From: Marinobacter sp. C7
GTDB taxonomy: Bacteria; Pseudomonadota; Gammaproteobacteria; Pseudomonadales; Oleiphilaceae
Direction: 5' to 3'
NCBI RefSeq assembly: GCF_022343555.1
Contig: NZ_JAKQZH010000002.1
Location: 62,001 to 126,000 of the forward strand
DNA length: 64,000 nt
Part shown: piece by piece, positions 19,945 through 27,450 of the stretch
How positions within the stretch are numbered: the stretch's first letter is position 1
Layout: the number at the start of each line of letters is the position of its first letter
Position numbers and translations under genes: made by a program
Notes under the pieces: model-generated
What the model was told of the DNA's origin: nothing
Databases searched by the model: none
What the model saw: the letters and a program-made list of their open reading frames with translations, nothing else

Positions 19945-19976
19945 TTGACCTGTGAGTTGCTCACAGGTTTTAGGCT
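19945..19976 (+). promoter_or_regulatory. MerR-type promoter and operator of the copper operon
   Basis: A -35 TTGACC (19945-19950) and a -10-like TAGGCT (19971-19976) are separated by an overlong 20-bp spacer (19 bp if the -10 is TTAGGC). The spacer is filled by a 9-bp-arm palindrome, ACCTGTGAG TTG CTCACAGGT (19948-19968). This is the architecture MerR-family activators bind and untwist. It lies about 120 bp before the merR start and is the only such site seen, so the regulator and copA are probably one autoregulated transcript. Confidence 0.82.
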
Positions 19977-20034
19977 ATCCTTGTTGATTGGGTTATTGGT
20001 GCATGCCGTGTCCGGCTGGGCTGTCGGCATGAAA

Positions 20035-20073
20035 CACGCTCAAGCACGTCCCTGTGGCGCTTGAGCTCCGCCA
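20035..20073 (+). repeat. Structured intergenic repeat, copy 1 (core only, no outer arms)
   Basis: 39-bp match to the first part of the repeat core seen in copies 2 and 5, including GCTCAAGC (20038-20045), ACGTCCCTGTGGC loop and GCTTGAGC (20059-20066), then CTCCGCCA. The match stops there: the ATGGC hairpin and the right arm are missing. The copy lies in the transcribed leader between the MerR-type promoter and merR, so its 8-bp stem would form in the mRNA just before the RBS. Confidence 0.7.
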
Positions 20074-20093
20074 ACTCAGGCAGGAAAATCGTT

Positions 20094-20537
20094 ATGAAAG
20101 TTAAAGATATAGCCCAGGCCGCCGGTGTGAACCCTGACACCGTCCGCTTCTACACCCGGGAGGGTCTGCTCAATCCGACCCGTAACCCGGACAACAACTA
20201 CCAGCAGTACGACGCTGACGATCTGCGCCGGCTGCGCTTTGCCCGCAAGGCCAGGCAGCTCGGGTTTTCGCTGCCTGAGGTCCGCTCGATTCTGAACCAG
20301 GCCGATGACCACCACTCACCGTGCCCGATGGTTCGGGAGGTGTTTGAGAAACGTCTGGCCGAGGTCGAACGGGAAATTGCCGAGTTGCAGCAACTGCGGG
20401 AGCGCATGAAAAGTGCCCTCGGTATCTGGCGGGAGATGCCGGATGGCACGCCGGACGGTCATACGATCTGTCGGCTGATCGAACATTGGGACGATACGGC
20501 CCTCGCCACCAGTGAGGAGGAGCAAGCATATGACTGA
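20094..20537 (+). CDS. MerR-family heavy-metal regulator
   Basis: 147 aa from the ATG at 20094, which has AGGAAA 6-7 bp upstream; a TTG at 20061 would start inside the repeat and is rejected. Helix-turn-helix at the N-terminus ([26 protein letters not shown]), coiled dimer helix (about 80-110), then a metal loop. Cysteines are C77 and C126, with H123 and H131 near C126. In copper sensors (CueR) the residue at 77 is Ser; Cys there is typical of sensors for divalent metals. Yet the next gene is a Cu(I) pump. Metal specificity is therefore open. Confidence 0.9.
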   Translation: MKVKDIAQAAGVNPDTVRFYTREGLLNPTRNPDNNYQQYDADDLRRLRFARKARQLGFSLPEVRSILNQADDHHSPCPMVREVFEKRLAEVEREIAELQQLRERMKSALGIWREMPDGTPDGHTICRLIEHWDDTALATSEEEQAYD

Positions 20538-23136
20538 GACAACCGAGCTGCATCGGGCATTGTCCATTTCAGGGGCCTCCTGTCAGGGCTGTGCCAAGAA
20601 GATTCGCAATGCCCTGGAGCCTTTAACCGGTGACACCGGCCTGGTTGAGGTGGATCTGGAAGAGCAGACCGTGGCACTGCCTGAAGGCATCGATGTCGAA
20701 GAGGCCGCGCGTCGCGTGACGGACGCGGGTTACCCGGCCGAACGGCTGAAAGAAACGGATGACCAACCGGCCAGCTGCTGCGCCACCGGGGCGCAGCCGG
20801 AGGAGAAAGGCAAGGAGGCTGACGCCGAGCATTCCGGGCACCACGCCGATGAATCGGATCACACCGGCTCCGAGGCGCCGGCGGCGGGGGATCAGATCAG
20901 TCTGTCCGTCTCCGGGGCCACCTGCGCCTCGTGTGTAAACACCATCGAAAAGGCGATGCTGTCAGTGTCCGGTGTCACCCACGCCCATATGAACCTGGCC
21001 GATAACACTGCCACGGCAACCGGCGATGTGGATCCGCAGGCGCTGGCTCAGGCCATCGAGAGCGCCGGCTATGGAGCCAGTGTGATCGAGAATGCGGACG
21101 AAGCCGATGAGCGCAAGCAGGCGGAGGACCGCAAGCAGTACCGCAGCCTGCTGATCAAGATGGCCGTGAGCCTGTCCCTGGGCCTGGGCCTGATGATCTG
21201 GGGCATGGGCTTCGGTTCGATGATGGTGACCGAGGCCAATCAGACCACCTGGCTGGGGCTGGGGGTACTGACGTTCATCGTGATGGCAGCTACCGGCGGG
21301 CATTTCTACACCGGGGCCTGGAAGGCATTCCGGCACCATAACGCCAATATGGACACCCTGATTGCGGTCGGCACCGGCACGGCCTGGCTGTATTCCATTG
21401 TCGTGGCGAGCGTACCGGGGTTGTTGCCGGAGATGGCCCGACATGTGTATTTCGAGGCCTCGGCGATGATCATTGGTCTGATCAACCTGGGGCAGGCGCT
21501 GGAATTACGCGCCAAGGGCAAGACCTCCGAGGCGGTGCGCCGCCTGCTGGACCTGCGGGCGAAGACCGCCCGGGTTATCCGGGATGGTCAGGAACAGGAC
21601 CTCCCTGTTGAACAGGTTCGCAAGGGTGATCGGGTCAGGGTCCGTCCGGGCGAGAAAATCCCCGTGGACGGCGTCATCCGCGAGGGCAGCAGCCGGGTGG
21701 ACGAGAGCATGCTGACCGGTGAGCCCATGCCGGTGAGCAAGGCTGAAGGCGACGAGGTTTCCGCCGGCACCCTGAACACCCATGGTTCGATCATCTATGA
21801 AGCCACCCGAGTCGGCAGCGAGACCGCCCTGGCCCAGATCATTCGACTGGTAAAAAAGGCCCAGGGCTCCAAACCCGCCATCGGGCGCCTGGCGGACAAG
21901 ATCTCGTCGGTGTTCGTGCCGACGGTGATGATCATCGCCGTTGCCTCTGCGCTGGTCTGGTACAACGTCGGACCGGAGCCGGCGGTGGTACACATGATGG
22001 TGGCGGCCACCACGGTGCTGATCATCGCCTGCCCCTGCGCGCTGGGACTCGCTACACCGATGTCAGTGATGGTCGGCGTCGGCAAGGCCGCCGAATACGG
22101 CGCCCTGATCCGCCAGGGGGACGCCCTGCAAACGGCCGGCAAACTGGATCTGGTGATTCTGGACAAGACCGGCACCATCACCGAGGGCCATCCGGCAGTA
22201 ACCCGGACCCACGCGGTCAACGGCGACGAAAACCGGCTGTTGGCCCTGGCCGCCGGTCTGGAGCAGCATTCGGAGCATCCGCTGGCGGAGGCGATTCTGG
22301 TAAAGGCCCGGGATAAGAATGTCGAACCGGAAAAGGTAACCGGCTTTGAGGCCGTCAACGGCAAGGGCGTCAGGGGCGAGCTGGACGGCCAACCCGTACG
22401 CCTTGGCAATCGCCGCTGGCTGAAGGACGAAGGCCTGACCCTGGACGGTCTGTCCGAGGCCGCCGACACCATCGCCTCGGAGGCCGGCACACCGCTGTTC
22501 CTCGCACTCGGTAGCGAGGTCCTCGGTGTGATCGGCGTGGCCGATGCCATCAAGCCCGATTCCAAAGCCGCGATCGACCGGCTGCACCAATCGGGTATCA
22601 AGGTCATGATGGTCACCGGCGATGTGGATGCCACCGCCCGGGCCATCGCCACCAAGGCCGGCATTGACGACTACCGTGCCGAAGTCCTGCCAGAGGACAA
22701 GGCCGAGGTGGTCAGCGAAATGCGCGGCAAGGGCTACACCGTGGCCATGGTTGGCGACGGCATCAATGATGCGCCCGCACTGGCTGCGGCTGACGTCGGT
22801 TTCGCGATTGGCACCGGCACAGACGTCGCCATTGAAAGTGCAGCCATCACTCTGATGCGCGGGTCCCTGCACGGTGTGCCTGATGCCATCGAGATTTCCC
22901 GGGCCACGGTCAGGAACATTCACCAGAACCTGTTCGGTGCGTTCATATACAACTCCCTGGGTATACCCGTGGCGGCGGGCCTGCTCTATCCTTTATGGGG
23001 AATCCTGATGAGCCCGATCCTCGCCGGCGCCGCCATGTCCCTGTCCTCGGTCACCGTGGTCTCGAACGCCAACCGCCTGCGACTGTTCCGGACCAGTCAC
23101 AATCCGGAGCGTAACAAACACGAGGAGCAGAACTGA
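20530..23136 (+). CDS. copA: Cu(I)-exporting P1B-type ATPase CopA
   Basis: 868 aa from the ATG at 20530 (RBS GAGGAGG); overlaps merR by 8 bp. Two N-terminal metal-binding domains: GASCQGC (C18, C21) and GATCASC (C132, C135). They are joined by a Cys/His-rich linker (ASCC, HSGHH). Eight membrane helices are expected. The CPC motif is at 501-503, phosphorylation site DKTGT at 545, and GDGINDAP in the hinge. Late-helix motifs YN (FIYNSLG) and MSLSS are the Cu(I) transport signature of CopA. It pumps copper out of the cytoplasm. Confidence 0.95.
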   Translation: MTETTELHRALSISGASCQGCAKKIRNALEPLTGDTGLVEVDLEEQTVALPEGIDVEEAARRVTDAGYPAERLKETDDQPASCCATGAQPEEKGKEADAEHSGHHADESDHTGSEAPAAGDQISLSVSGATCASCVNTIEKAMLSVSGVTHAHMNLADNTATATGDVDPQALAQAIESAGYGASVIENADEADERKQAEDRKQYRSLLIKMAVSLSLGLGLMIWGMGFGSMMVTEANQTTWLGLGVLTFIVMAATGGHFYTGAWKAFRHHNANMDTLIAVGTGTAWLYSIVVASVPGLLPEMARHVYFEASAMIIGLINLGQALELRAKGKTSEAVRRLLDLRAKTARVIRDGQEQDLPVEQVRKGDRVRVRPGEKIPVDGVIREGSSRVDESMLTGEPMPVSKAEGDEVSAGTLNTHGSIIYEATRVGSETALAQIIRLVKKAQGSKPAIGRLADKISSVFVPTVMIIAVASALVWYNVGPEPAVVHMMVAATTVLIIACPCALGLATPMSVMVGVGKAAEYGALIRQGDALQTAGKLDLVILDKTGTITEGHPAVTRTHAVNGDENRLLALAAGLEQHSEHPLAEAILVKARDKNVEPEKVTGFEAVNGKGVRGELDGQPVRLGNRRWLKDEGLTLDGLSEAADTIASEAGTPLFLALGSEVLGVIGVADAIKPDSKAAIDRLHQSGIKVMMVTGDVDATARAIATKAGIDDYRAEVLPEDKAEVVSEMRGKGYTVAMVGDGINDAPALAAADVGFAIGTGTDVAIESAAITLMRGSLHGVPDAIEISRATVRNIHQNLFGAFIYNSLGIPVAAGLLYPLWGILMSPILAGAAMSLSSVTVVSNANRLRLFRTSHNPERNKHEEQN

Positions 23137-23249
23137 TGGAAACTTTTCTGGTCAACGCTGGAGGACTCGCCCTGATGGCCGCCATCGTCTGGTGGTTCTG
23201 GCTTGGCGGGTCCGGCAGCCCAGGCTCTGACGAACACCAACATCATTGA
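23136..23249 (+). CDS. 37-aa single-span membrane peptide in the copper operon
   Basis: Translation from the ATG that shares its A with the copA stop gives [20 protein letters not shown] at the start, continuing to FWLGGSGSPGSDEHQHH and a TGA at 23247. One membrane helix (about 5-24) carries a WWFW cluster. The tail ends EHQHH, which could bind metal. An RBS-like GAGGAGC lies about 10 bp upstream. From memory, similar N-terminal helices precede a cupredoxin-like domain in some copA-linked proteins, so this may be a shortened relative; that is inference. Confidence 0.6.
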   Translation: METFLVNAGGLALMAAIVWWFWLGGSGSPGSDEHQHH

Positions 23250-23260
23250 GGTAAACAAAC

Positions 23261-23710
23261 ATGAGAAAACACACCCTCGCCCTCGGTCTTGCCGCGGCGC
23301 TCGGCTTCAGCACCACGGCCCTCGCAGGTGGTGCGGCCCAGAATATCCATGTGTACAAGTCCCCGACCTGCGGCTGCTGTACCGACTGGGTCGATCATCT
23401 GGAGGAAAACGGGTTTGAGGTCAAGGTTACCGAAACCAACGATCTGAATCCGATCAAGATCGAGGCCGGCCTGACCCCGGCCCTGGCAAGCTGCCACACG
23501 GCGTTTATCGGCGACTACGTCATCGAGGGCCATGTGCCGGCCAGCGACATTCGGCGCCTGATCGCCGAAGCACCGAAAGCCCGGGGCCTGAGTGTGCCCG
23601 GCATGCCACTTGGCTCTCCCGGTATGGACGTGGGCAACCGCAAGGACCACTACAAAGTGATCATGTTCAATGGTGCGGGCCAGACCCGGGTCTTCTCCGA
23701 ATACAACTGA
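23261..23710 (+). CDS. DUF411 metal-binding exported protein
   Basis: 149 aa with a clear signal peptide (MRKHTLALGLAAALGFSTTALA). The mature domain begins IHVYKSPTCGCCTDWVDHL and includes CHTAFIGDYVIEGHVPA, the hallmark of DUF411 proteins, found near copper and other metal resistance genes. The CGCC cluster and a later Cys-His are likely metal ligands in the periplasm. It is 11 bp after the 37-aa gene, the last member of the operon. Confidence 0.9.
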   Translation: MRKHTLALGLAAALGFSTTALAGGAAQNIHVYKSPTCGCCTDWVDHLEENGFEVKVTETNDLNPIKIEAGLTPALASCHTAFIGDYVIEGHVPASDIRRLIAEAPKARGLSVPGMPLGSPGMDVGNRKDHYKVIMFNGAGQTRVFSEYN

Positions 23711-23722
23711 TAGCCGACGGAT

Positions 23723-23742
23723 GCCTGCAGCAGGTGGCAGGC
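23723..23742 (+). terminator. Possible terminator after the copper operon
   Basis: GCCTGC and GCAGGC (23723-23728, 23737-23742) pair around an 8-nt loop 10 bp after the DUF411 stop. The downstream sequence is only moderately T-rich, so this is a weak call. Confidence 0.4.
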
Positions 23743-23791
23743 TCCGACTTCTGTCTACTTTTCCTACACTGTCTCTCGCCAGTGTTCTATT

Positions 23792-25555
23792 ATGAGAACC
23801 AGGTCTCAAATGGAACATTGGCAAGGACACCCCTTGAGTCTCAAAACCCGAATTCTCGGCCTCGCCGCCACACTGATCATCGTGGCGGCAAGCGCCTCCT
23901 GGCTGGCTTATCGTGAGCTGTCAGAAGACATCATTGAACGCTGGGGCCAGCAAGTCGCAGAAATCCAGGTCCGTTACGACAGCGCCCGCTTGCTGCAATC
24001 GCTGGAGCGTGAGATCGGTCTCGCCAGGCAGATGGCCAGCTCGTCGACACTGATCCAGTGGGCGCAGAACCCCAATGATCCGACCCTCAAGGCCGGTGCG
24101 ATCCGGCAGATGGAAAGTTTCCGGTCCAATTTCCGGGACAACAGCTATTTCGTTGCTCTGCGCAAGACCGGGCAGTATTACTACAACAACGCCGATAATG
24201 AGTACGCCGGCAATCAATACCGCTATACCCTCGACGCCAGCAAACCCGAGGACGCCTGGTTCTTCCAGCTCATCGAGGAAGGTCGGGACTTCCATCTGAA
24301 CGTCAATCCGGACGTGGAGCTGGGCGTGACCAAGCTCTGGATCGACGTTCTCATGCGTGATGACGAGGGAGATATTCTTGGCATGGTCGGGACCGGCCTG
24401 AACCTGGATGATTTTCTCCAGGATATCGTCGATATCGGACAGGACGGTATCACCACCCTGTTTGTCGATTACAACGGCGCCATCCAGCTTTACCGGGACC
24501 GCAACTACATCGATTTCGCCAGCATCATCAAGCCCGAAGGCCAGAAGAACACCGTGGACCTGCTGTTCGAGGATCCCCAGGACAAGCAACAGATACTGGG
24601 TATGCTACAGATGCTGAAACAGGGCGGTGGTGAACCCGGTGCCGTGGAAAGCGGGTTTGTGACGGTCGATGGCCGCAGGCATCTGGCCGGTGTCGCTTTT
24701 CTGCCTACCATCGGCTGGTTCGAGATTACCCTGCTCGACCTCAACACGCTGATCCCCACCAGCTATCTCTGGCCCCTGGTTGCCGTGTTTCTGGCAAGCC
24801 TGCTGATCTCACTCCTGCTGTTCCACCTGATCATCCAGTCCCGCATCCTCCGGCCCGTGGTGGCACTGGAAGACGCAGTCAAACGGCTTCGGGAGGGCAA
24901 CTTCAACCTGCCCTATCTGCCCAAGCCGGACAACGAGATCGGACGCCTGGTGGACCATTTCGAGACCATGGCCAATCGGGTCCAGCTCAACACCCGCGAC
25001 CTGGAGCATAAGGTGGCCCACCGCACCGAAGAGCTGCATCGACTGGCAAGGGTTGACGCCCTGACCGGTCTGAAGAACCGCAGGGGGCTCGACGAGCTGC
25101 TGGATGCGGAAATGGAGCGGGCGCGCAGGGACAACCAGGCTTTTGGCCTGATCTGGCTGGATATCGACCATTTCAAGGCCATCAATGACAAGAGCGGGCA
25201 TCAGGCCGGAGACGAAATCCTCTGTCGGGTCGCCCTCTGGCTCAAGGCCAACGTGCGGCCCTATGATCACCCCGGACGGTGGGGAGGTGACGAGTTTGTG
25301 GTGCTGCTCTCGCCCTGTGATACGGCGACTCTGGAACAGATTGCCAATCGCATCCGTGACGGCGTAGAAGCAGAAAGCCGCAAGACAGGATTGCCGGTGA
25401 CCGTCAGTGTCGGCGGCCATCTCTGCAAGCCAGGGGAAGACAGTGACACGATCCTCCGACTGGCGGACCGCGCCCTGTATGAAGCCAAGGCAAAGGGCAG
25501 AAACCGGGTCTGCATCACACACCCCGACGAAACCGTTGTCTCGTCGGGGGCATGA
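23792..25555 (+). CDS. Cache-HAMP-GGDEF diguanylate cyclase
   Basis: 587 aa from ATG 23792; an ATG at 23810 or a TTG at 23834 (LSLKTRILGLAATLIIV, normal for this family) are possible starts. A membrane helix is followed by a periplasmic dCache-like sensor (about 40-310), a second helix (about 320-345), HAMP (RPVVALEDAVKRLREGNF), and a GGDEF domain with GRWGGDEF and an intact RxxD inhibitory site (RPYD) five residues earlier. Expected to make c-di-GMP in response to a periplasmic ligand. It is the third c-di-GMP enzyme in this window. Confidence 0.92.
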   Translation: MRTRSQMEHWQGHPLSLKTRILGLAATLIIVAASASWLAYRELSEDIIERWGQQVAEIQVRYDSARLLQSLEREIGLARQMASSSTLIQWAQNPNDPTLKAGAIRQMESFRSNFRDNSYFVALRKTGQYYYNNADNEYAGNQYRYTLDASKPEDAWFFQLIEEGRDFHLNVNPDVELGVTKLWIDVLMRDDEGDILGMVGTGLNLDDFLQDIVDIGQDGITTLFVDYNGAIQLYRDRNYIDFASIIKPEGQKNTVDLLFEDPQDKQQILGMLQMLKQGGGEPGAVESGFVTVDGRRHLAGVAFLPTIGWFEITLLDLNTLIPTSYLWPLVAVFLASLLISLLLFHLIIQSRILRPVVALEDAVKRLREGNFNLPYLPKPDNEIGRLVDHFETMANRVQLNTRDLEHKVAHRTEELHRLARVDALTGLKNRRGLDELLDAEMERARRDNQAFGLIWLDIDHFKAINDKSGHQAGDEILCRVALWLKANVRPYDHPGRWGGDEFVVLLSPCDTATLEQIANRIRDGVEAESRKTGLPVTVSVGGHLCKPGEDSDTILRLADRALYEAKAKGRNRVCITHPDETVVSSGA

Positions 25556-25556
25556 A

Positions 25557-25574
25557 CCGGGGCCCTCGCCCCGG
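25557..25574 (+). terminator. GC-rich hairpin between convergent genes
   Basis: CCGGGGC and GCCCCGG pair around CCTC, directly after the GGDEF stop and 11 bp from the stop of the convergent gene. No T-run is present on either strand. It may slow both transcripts. Confidence 0.45.
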
Positions 25575-25585
25575 CGGGTTCGGGA

Positions 25586-26551
25586 TCAGAACAGATAGGG
25601 TGCCAATGCCAGTTCCAATCGGGCCTGGCGAGCGTACAGGTCGGCAACCTTGACCACCGGTTCTGCTGGCGGCATGGCTGTTGGCCAGGCCTTCTGCAAC
25701 TCGTCCAGCACCGTGTTGGCATCGCGCCAGGCTTCCTTGTTCTGTTTCATCATGCCGGCCTTGTTGCGCTCAAGGTATTCCCTTGCGGCCAGGACAAAGC
25801 CGCGACCATCCTGGTATTCATGAACCGCAACAAAGCGACCGTCCTCAAGGGCTTCGTCGTACTCAAGCACGGCCTGCTTGGTCAGCGACAGCATGACTTT
25901 CGCCACCGTAGCCGGCGATTCGGCGTCGTCACCGGAAATAGCCGCGACTGCCTGATCCAGTGATTTCCAGGCGGCGTTGAAGTCGGCACTGACATCGGAC
26001 CACTTCTCGGCTTTGCCGGCTCCCTCAGCCAGTGTTTTCAGCTGCTTGCCCAACCGGTCCTGCCCGTGGGCTTCAAGGCCACGCTCCGCCATGGGATAGA
26101 CCTCAATCCAGGGGTGGGTCAGGTGCGGACGGCCCTCATCAACCTCACCGGCCTTGATGAGCTCCCGTGCAGCCATCAGGTGCCCCTGCATCATGTGAAT
26201 CATGGCGATGTGCGCGCCATCGGAGGCAACCGGTGCGACAGTGGCTCCACCTTCGCCACCTTCGCCACCTTCGCCACCTTCGCCACCTTCTCCGCCTTCT
26301 CCGCCTTCTCCGCCTTCTCCGCCGGCAGCAAAGTAACTGAAGGCATCGCCCATTTCACCACCATGGTTCTCGCCGCCTTCGCCACCTTCACCACCATGGT
26401 TTTCGCCACCTTCACCGCCGTGGTCGGCAGCATTTACCATGTCATCATGTCCGGATTCGCCGCCTTCTTCGGCCCAGGCACCGGATCCTGACCCAGCCAA
26501 CATGGTGGCCATGCCAATCCCCATCCAGAGTTTCAGTTTCTGGTCTTTCAT
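25586..26551 (-). CDS. Exported protein with Gly-Gly-Glu repeats and helical domain
   Basis: 321 aa from the ATG at 26551, which has AAAGGAGC at good spacing; the longer open frame upstream lacks support. A signal peptide (MKDQKLKLWMGIGMATMLAGSGSGAWA) is followed by a low-complexity acidic part with His (NHGGEGGEGGENHGGE) and about eight GGE units near residues 75-100. A mainly helical domain of about 210 residues with His and Met (HIAMIHMMQGHLMAARE) makes up the rest. I do not recognise the family. The His, Met and Glu content suggests metal binding in the periplasm; this is inference. It is divergent from a PiuC-like gene. Confidence 0.8.
   Translation of the reverse strand: MKDQKLKLWMGIGMATMLAGSGSGAWAEEGGESGHDDMVNAADHGGEGGENHGGEGGEGGENHGGEMGDAFSYFAAGGEGGEGGEGGEGGEGGEGGEGGEGGATVAPVASDGAHIAMIHMMQGHLMAARELIKAGEVDEGRPHLTHPWIEVYPMAERGLEAHGQDRLGKQLKTLAEGAGKAEKWSDVSADFNAAWKSLDQAVAAISGDDAESPATVAKVMLSLTKQAVLEYDEALEDGRFVAVHEYQDGRGFVLAAREYLERNKAGMMKQNKEAWRDANTVLDELQKAWPTAMPPAEPVVKVADLYARQARLELALAPYLF
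26245..26324 (-). repeat. 9-bp tandem repeat coding for Gly-Gly-Glu
   Basis: On the + strand TTCGCCACC occurs four times, followed by four TTCTCCGCC units, all in frame with the minus-strand gene. Copy-number change would alter the protein by whole GGE units without a frameshift, so length variation between strains is likely. Confidence 0.85.
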
Positions 26552-26598
26552 GCAAAATGCTCCTTTGAACCATTGCCCGTCGCTCAAGCGACAGTAAC

Positions 26599-26611
26599 AT
26601 TGATGATCAAT
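26599..26611. promoter_or_regulatory. Small palindrome in the divergent promoter
   Basis: ATTGAT G ATCAAT, six-bp arms with one central base, 48 bp before the GGE-protein start and 71 bp before piuC. An AT-rich stretch at 26646-26666 could be a poor Fur box but does not match well. Which regulator uses the site is unknown. Confidence 0.3.
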
Positions 26612-26681
26612 AGTCGTTCGGGCATGATGCTTCAAATCGTGAACTAATTGCAAATTATTCCCATTACGCAACGGAGCAGCC

Positions 26682-27356
26682 ATGATTCTGTGCATTGGCA
26701 ACCTACTCACACCGGCGCAGGTCTCCCGGATCCGGTCGGAACTCGATGCGGGCCAATTCGAAGACGGCCGCAAAACCGCCGGATGGCACGCGCGTCTGGT
26801 CAAGAATAATGAACAGATGGCCTCCGGCAGCGATCGGGCGCAAGCACTGAGGGCGGAAGTCGAGGCGGCCCTGACCGGCCATCCGGTCTTCCAGATGGCC
26901 GTTCGCGCCCGGAAGATGACTCCCATCATTTTCAGCCGCTACCACGACGGCATGACCTACGGTAACCACGTTGACGATCCGGTCATGGGCCGGGGCGAGA
27001 ACCGGATCCGCACGGACATATCCTTCACCCTCTTTCTGGATGACCCGGAAAGCTACGACGGTGGCGAGCTGGTAACGGATACCACGGCCGGTGAACAATC
27101 CTACAAGCTGCCGGCAGGTTCCGCGGTGGTATACCCCTCCTCCACACTGCACCGGGTCGAACCGGTGACACGTGGCCAACGGCGGGTGGCCATCGGCTGG
27201 ATCCAGAGCACGATCCGCGACCCCGCCCAGCGTGAGGTACTCTTCGATCTCGACACCGCCCGTCGCCAGATCTTTGAGCGGGAAGGCAAAACGGCGGAAT
27301 TTGATCTACTGACAAAATCACTGGCCAACCTTCAGCGGTTCTGGGCGGAAATCTAG
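26682..27356 (+). CDS. piuC: Fe(II)/2-oxoglutarate dioxygenase, PiuC/YbiX family
   Basis: 224 aa, family length. The jelly-roll core has the facial triad HxD...H: YGNHVDD near residue 88 and SSTLHRVEPVTRG near residue 150, with Arg in RRVAIGW for 2-oxoglutarate. PKHD-type hydroxylases of this group are usually iron-regulated and lie near siderophore receptors; here no receptor is nearby. The native substrate is not known. Divergent from the GGE-repeat protein gene across 130 bp. Confidence 0.9.
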   Translation: MILCIGNLLTPAQVSRIRSELDAGQFEDGRKTAGWHARLVKNNEQMASGSDRAQALRAEVEAALTGHPVFQMAVRARKMTPIIFSRYHDGMTYGNHVDDPVMGRGENRIRTDISFTLFLDDPESYDGGELVTDTTAGEQSYKLPAGSAVVYPSSTLHRVEPVTRGQRRVAIGWIQSTIRDPAQREVLFDLDTARRQIFEREGKTAEFDLLTKSLANLQRFWAEI

Positions 27357-27450
27357 AAGGTGCGGGGTTACCACACCGTATCTGACGGCTGCTTTCATAA
27401 CCGTTATACTCCGCCCCAACATCCATTTTTTGCAGCCAGGTTCCTCTTAC

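Noticed and set aside
20061..20094. Upstream TTG start for merR
   Set aside because: It lies within the repeat copy 1 stem and adds 11 residues not seen at the normal MerR N-terminus; the ATG at 20094 has the RBS.
26066..26491. 141-aa plus-strand frame rich in Ala-Thr-Phe repeats
   Set aside because: It is the reverse reading of the Gly-Gly-Glu tandem DNA repeat, not an independent gene.
26646..26666. Fur box upstream of piuC
   Set aside because: AT-rich, but too few matches to the 19-bp consensus to report as a Fur site.
26552..26929. N-terminal extension of the Gly-Glu repeat protein
   Set aside because: The open frame continues upstream over the divergent piuC start, but the ATG at 26551 has an excellent RBS and begins a signal peptide.
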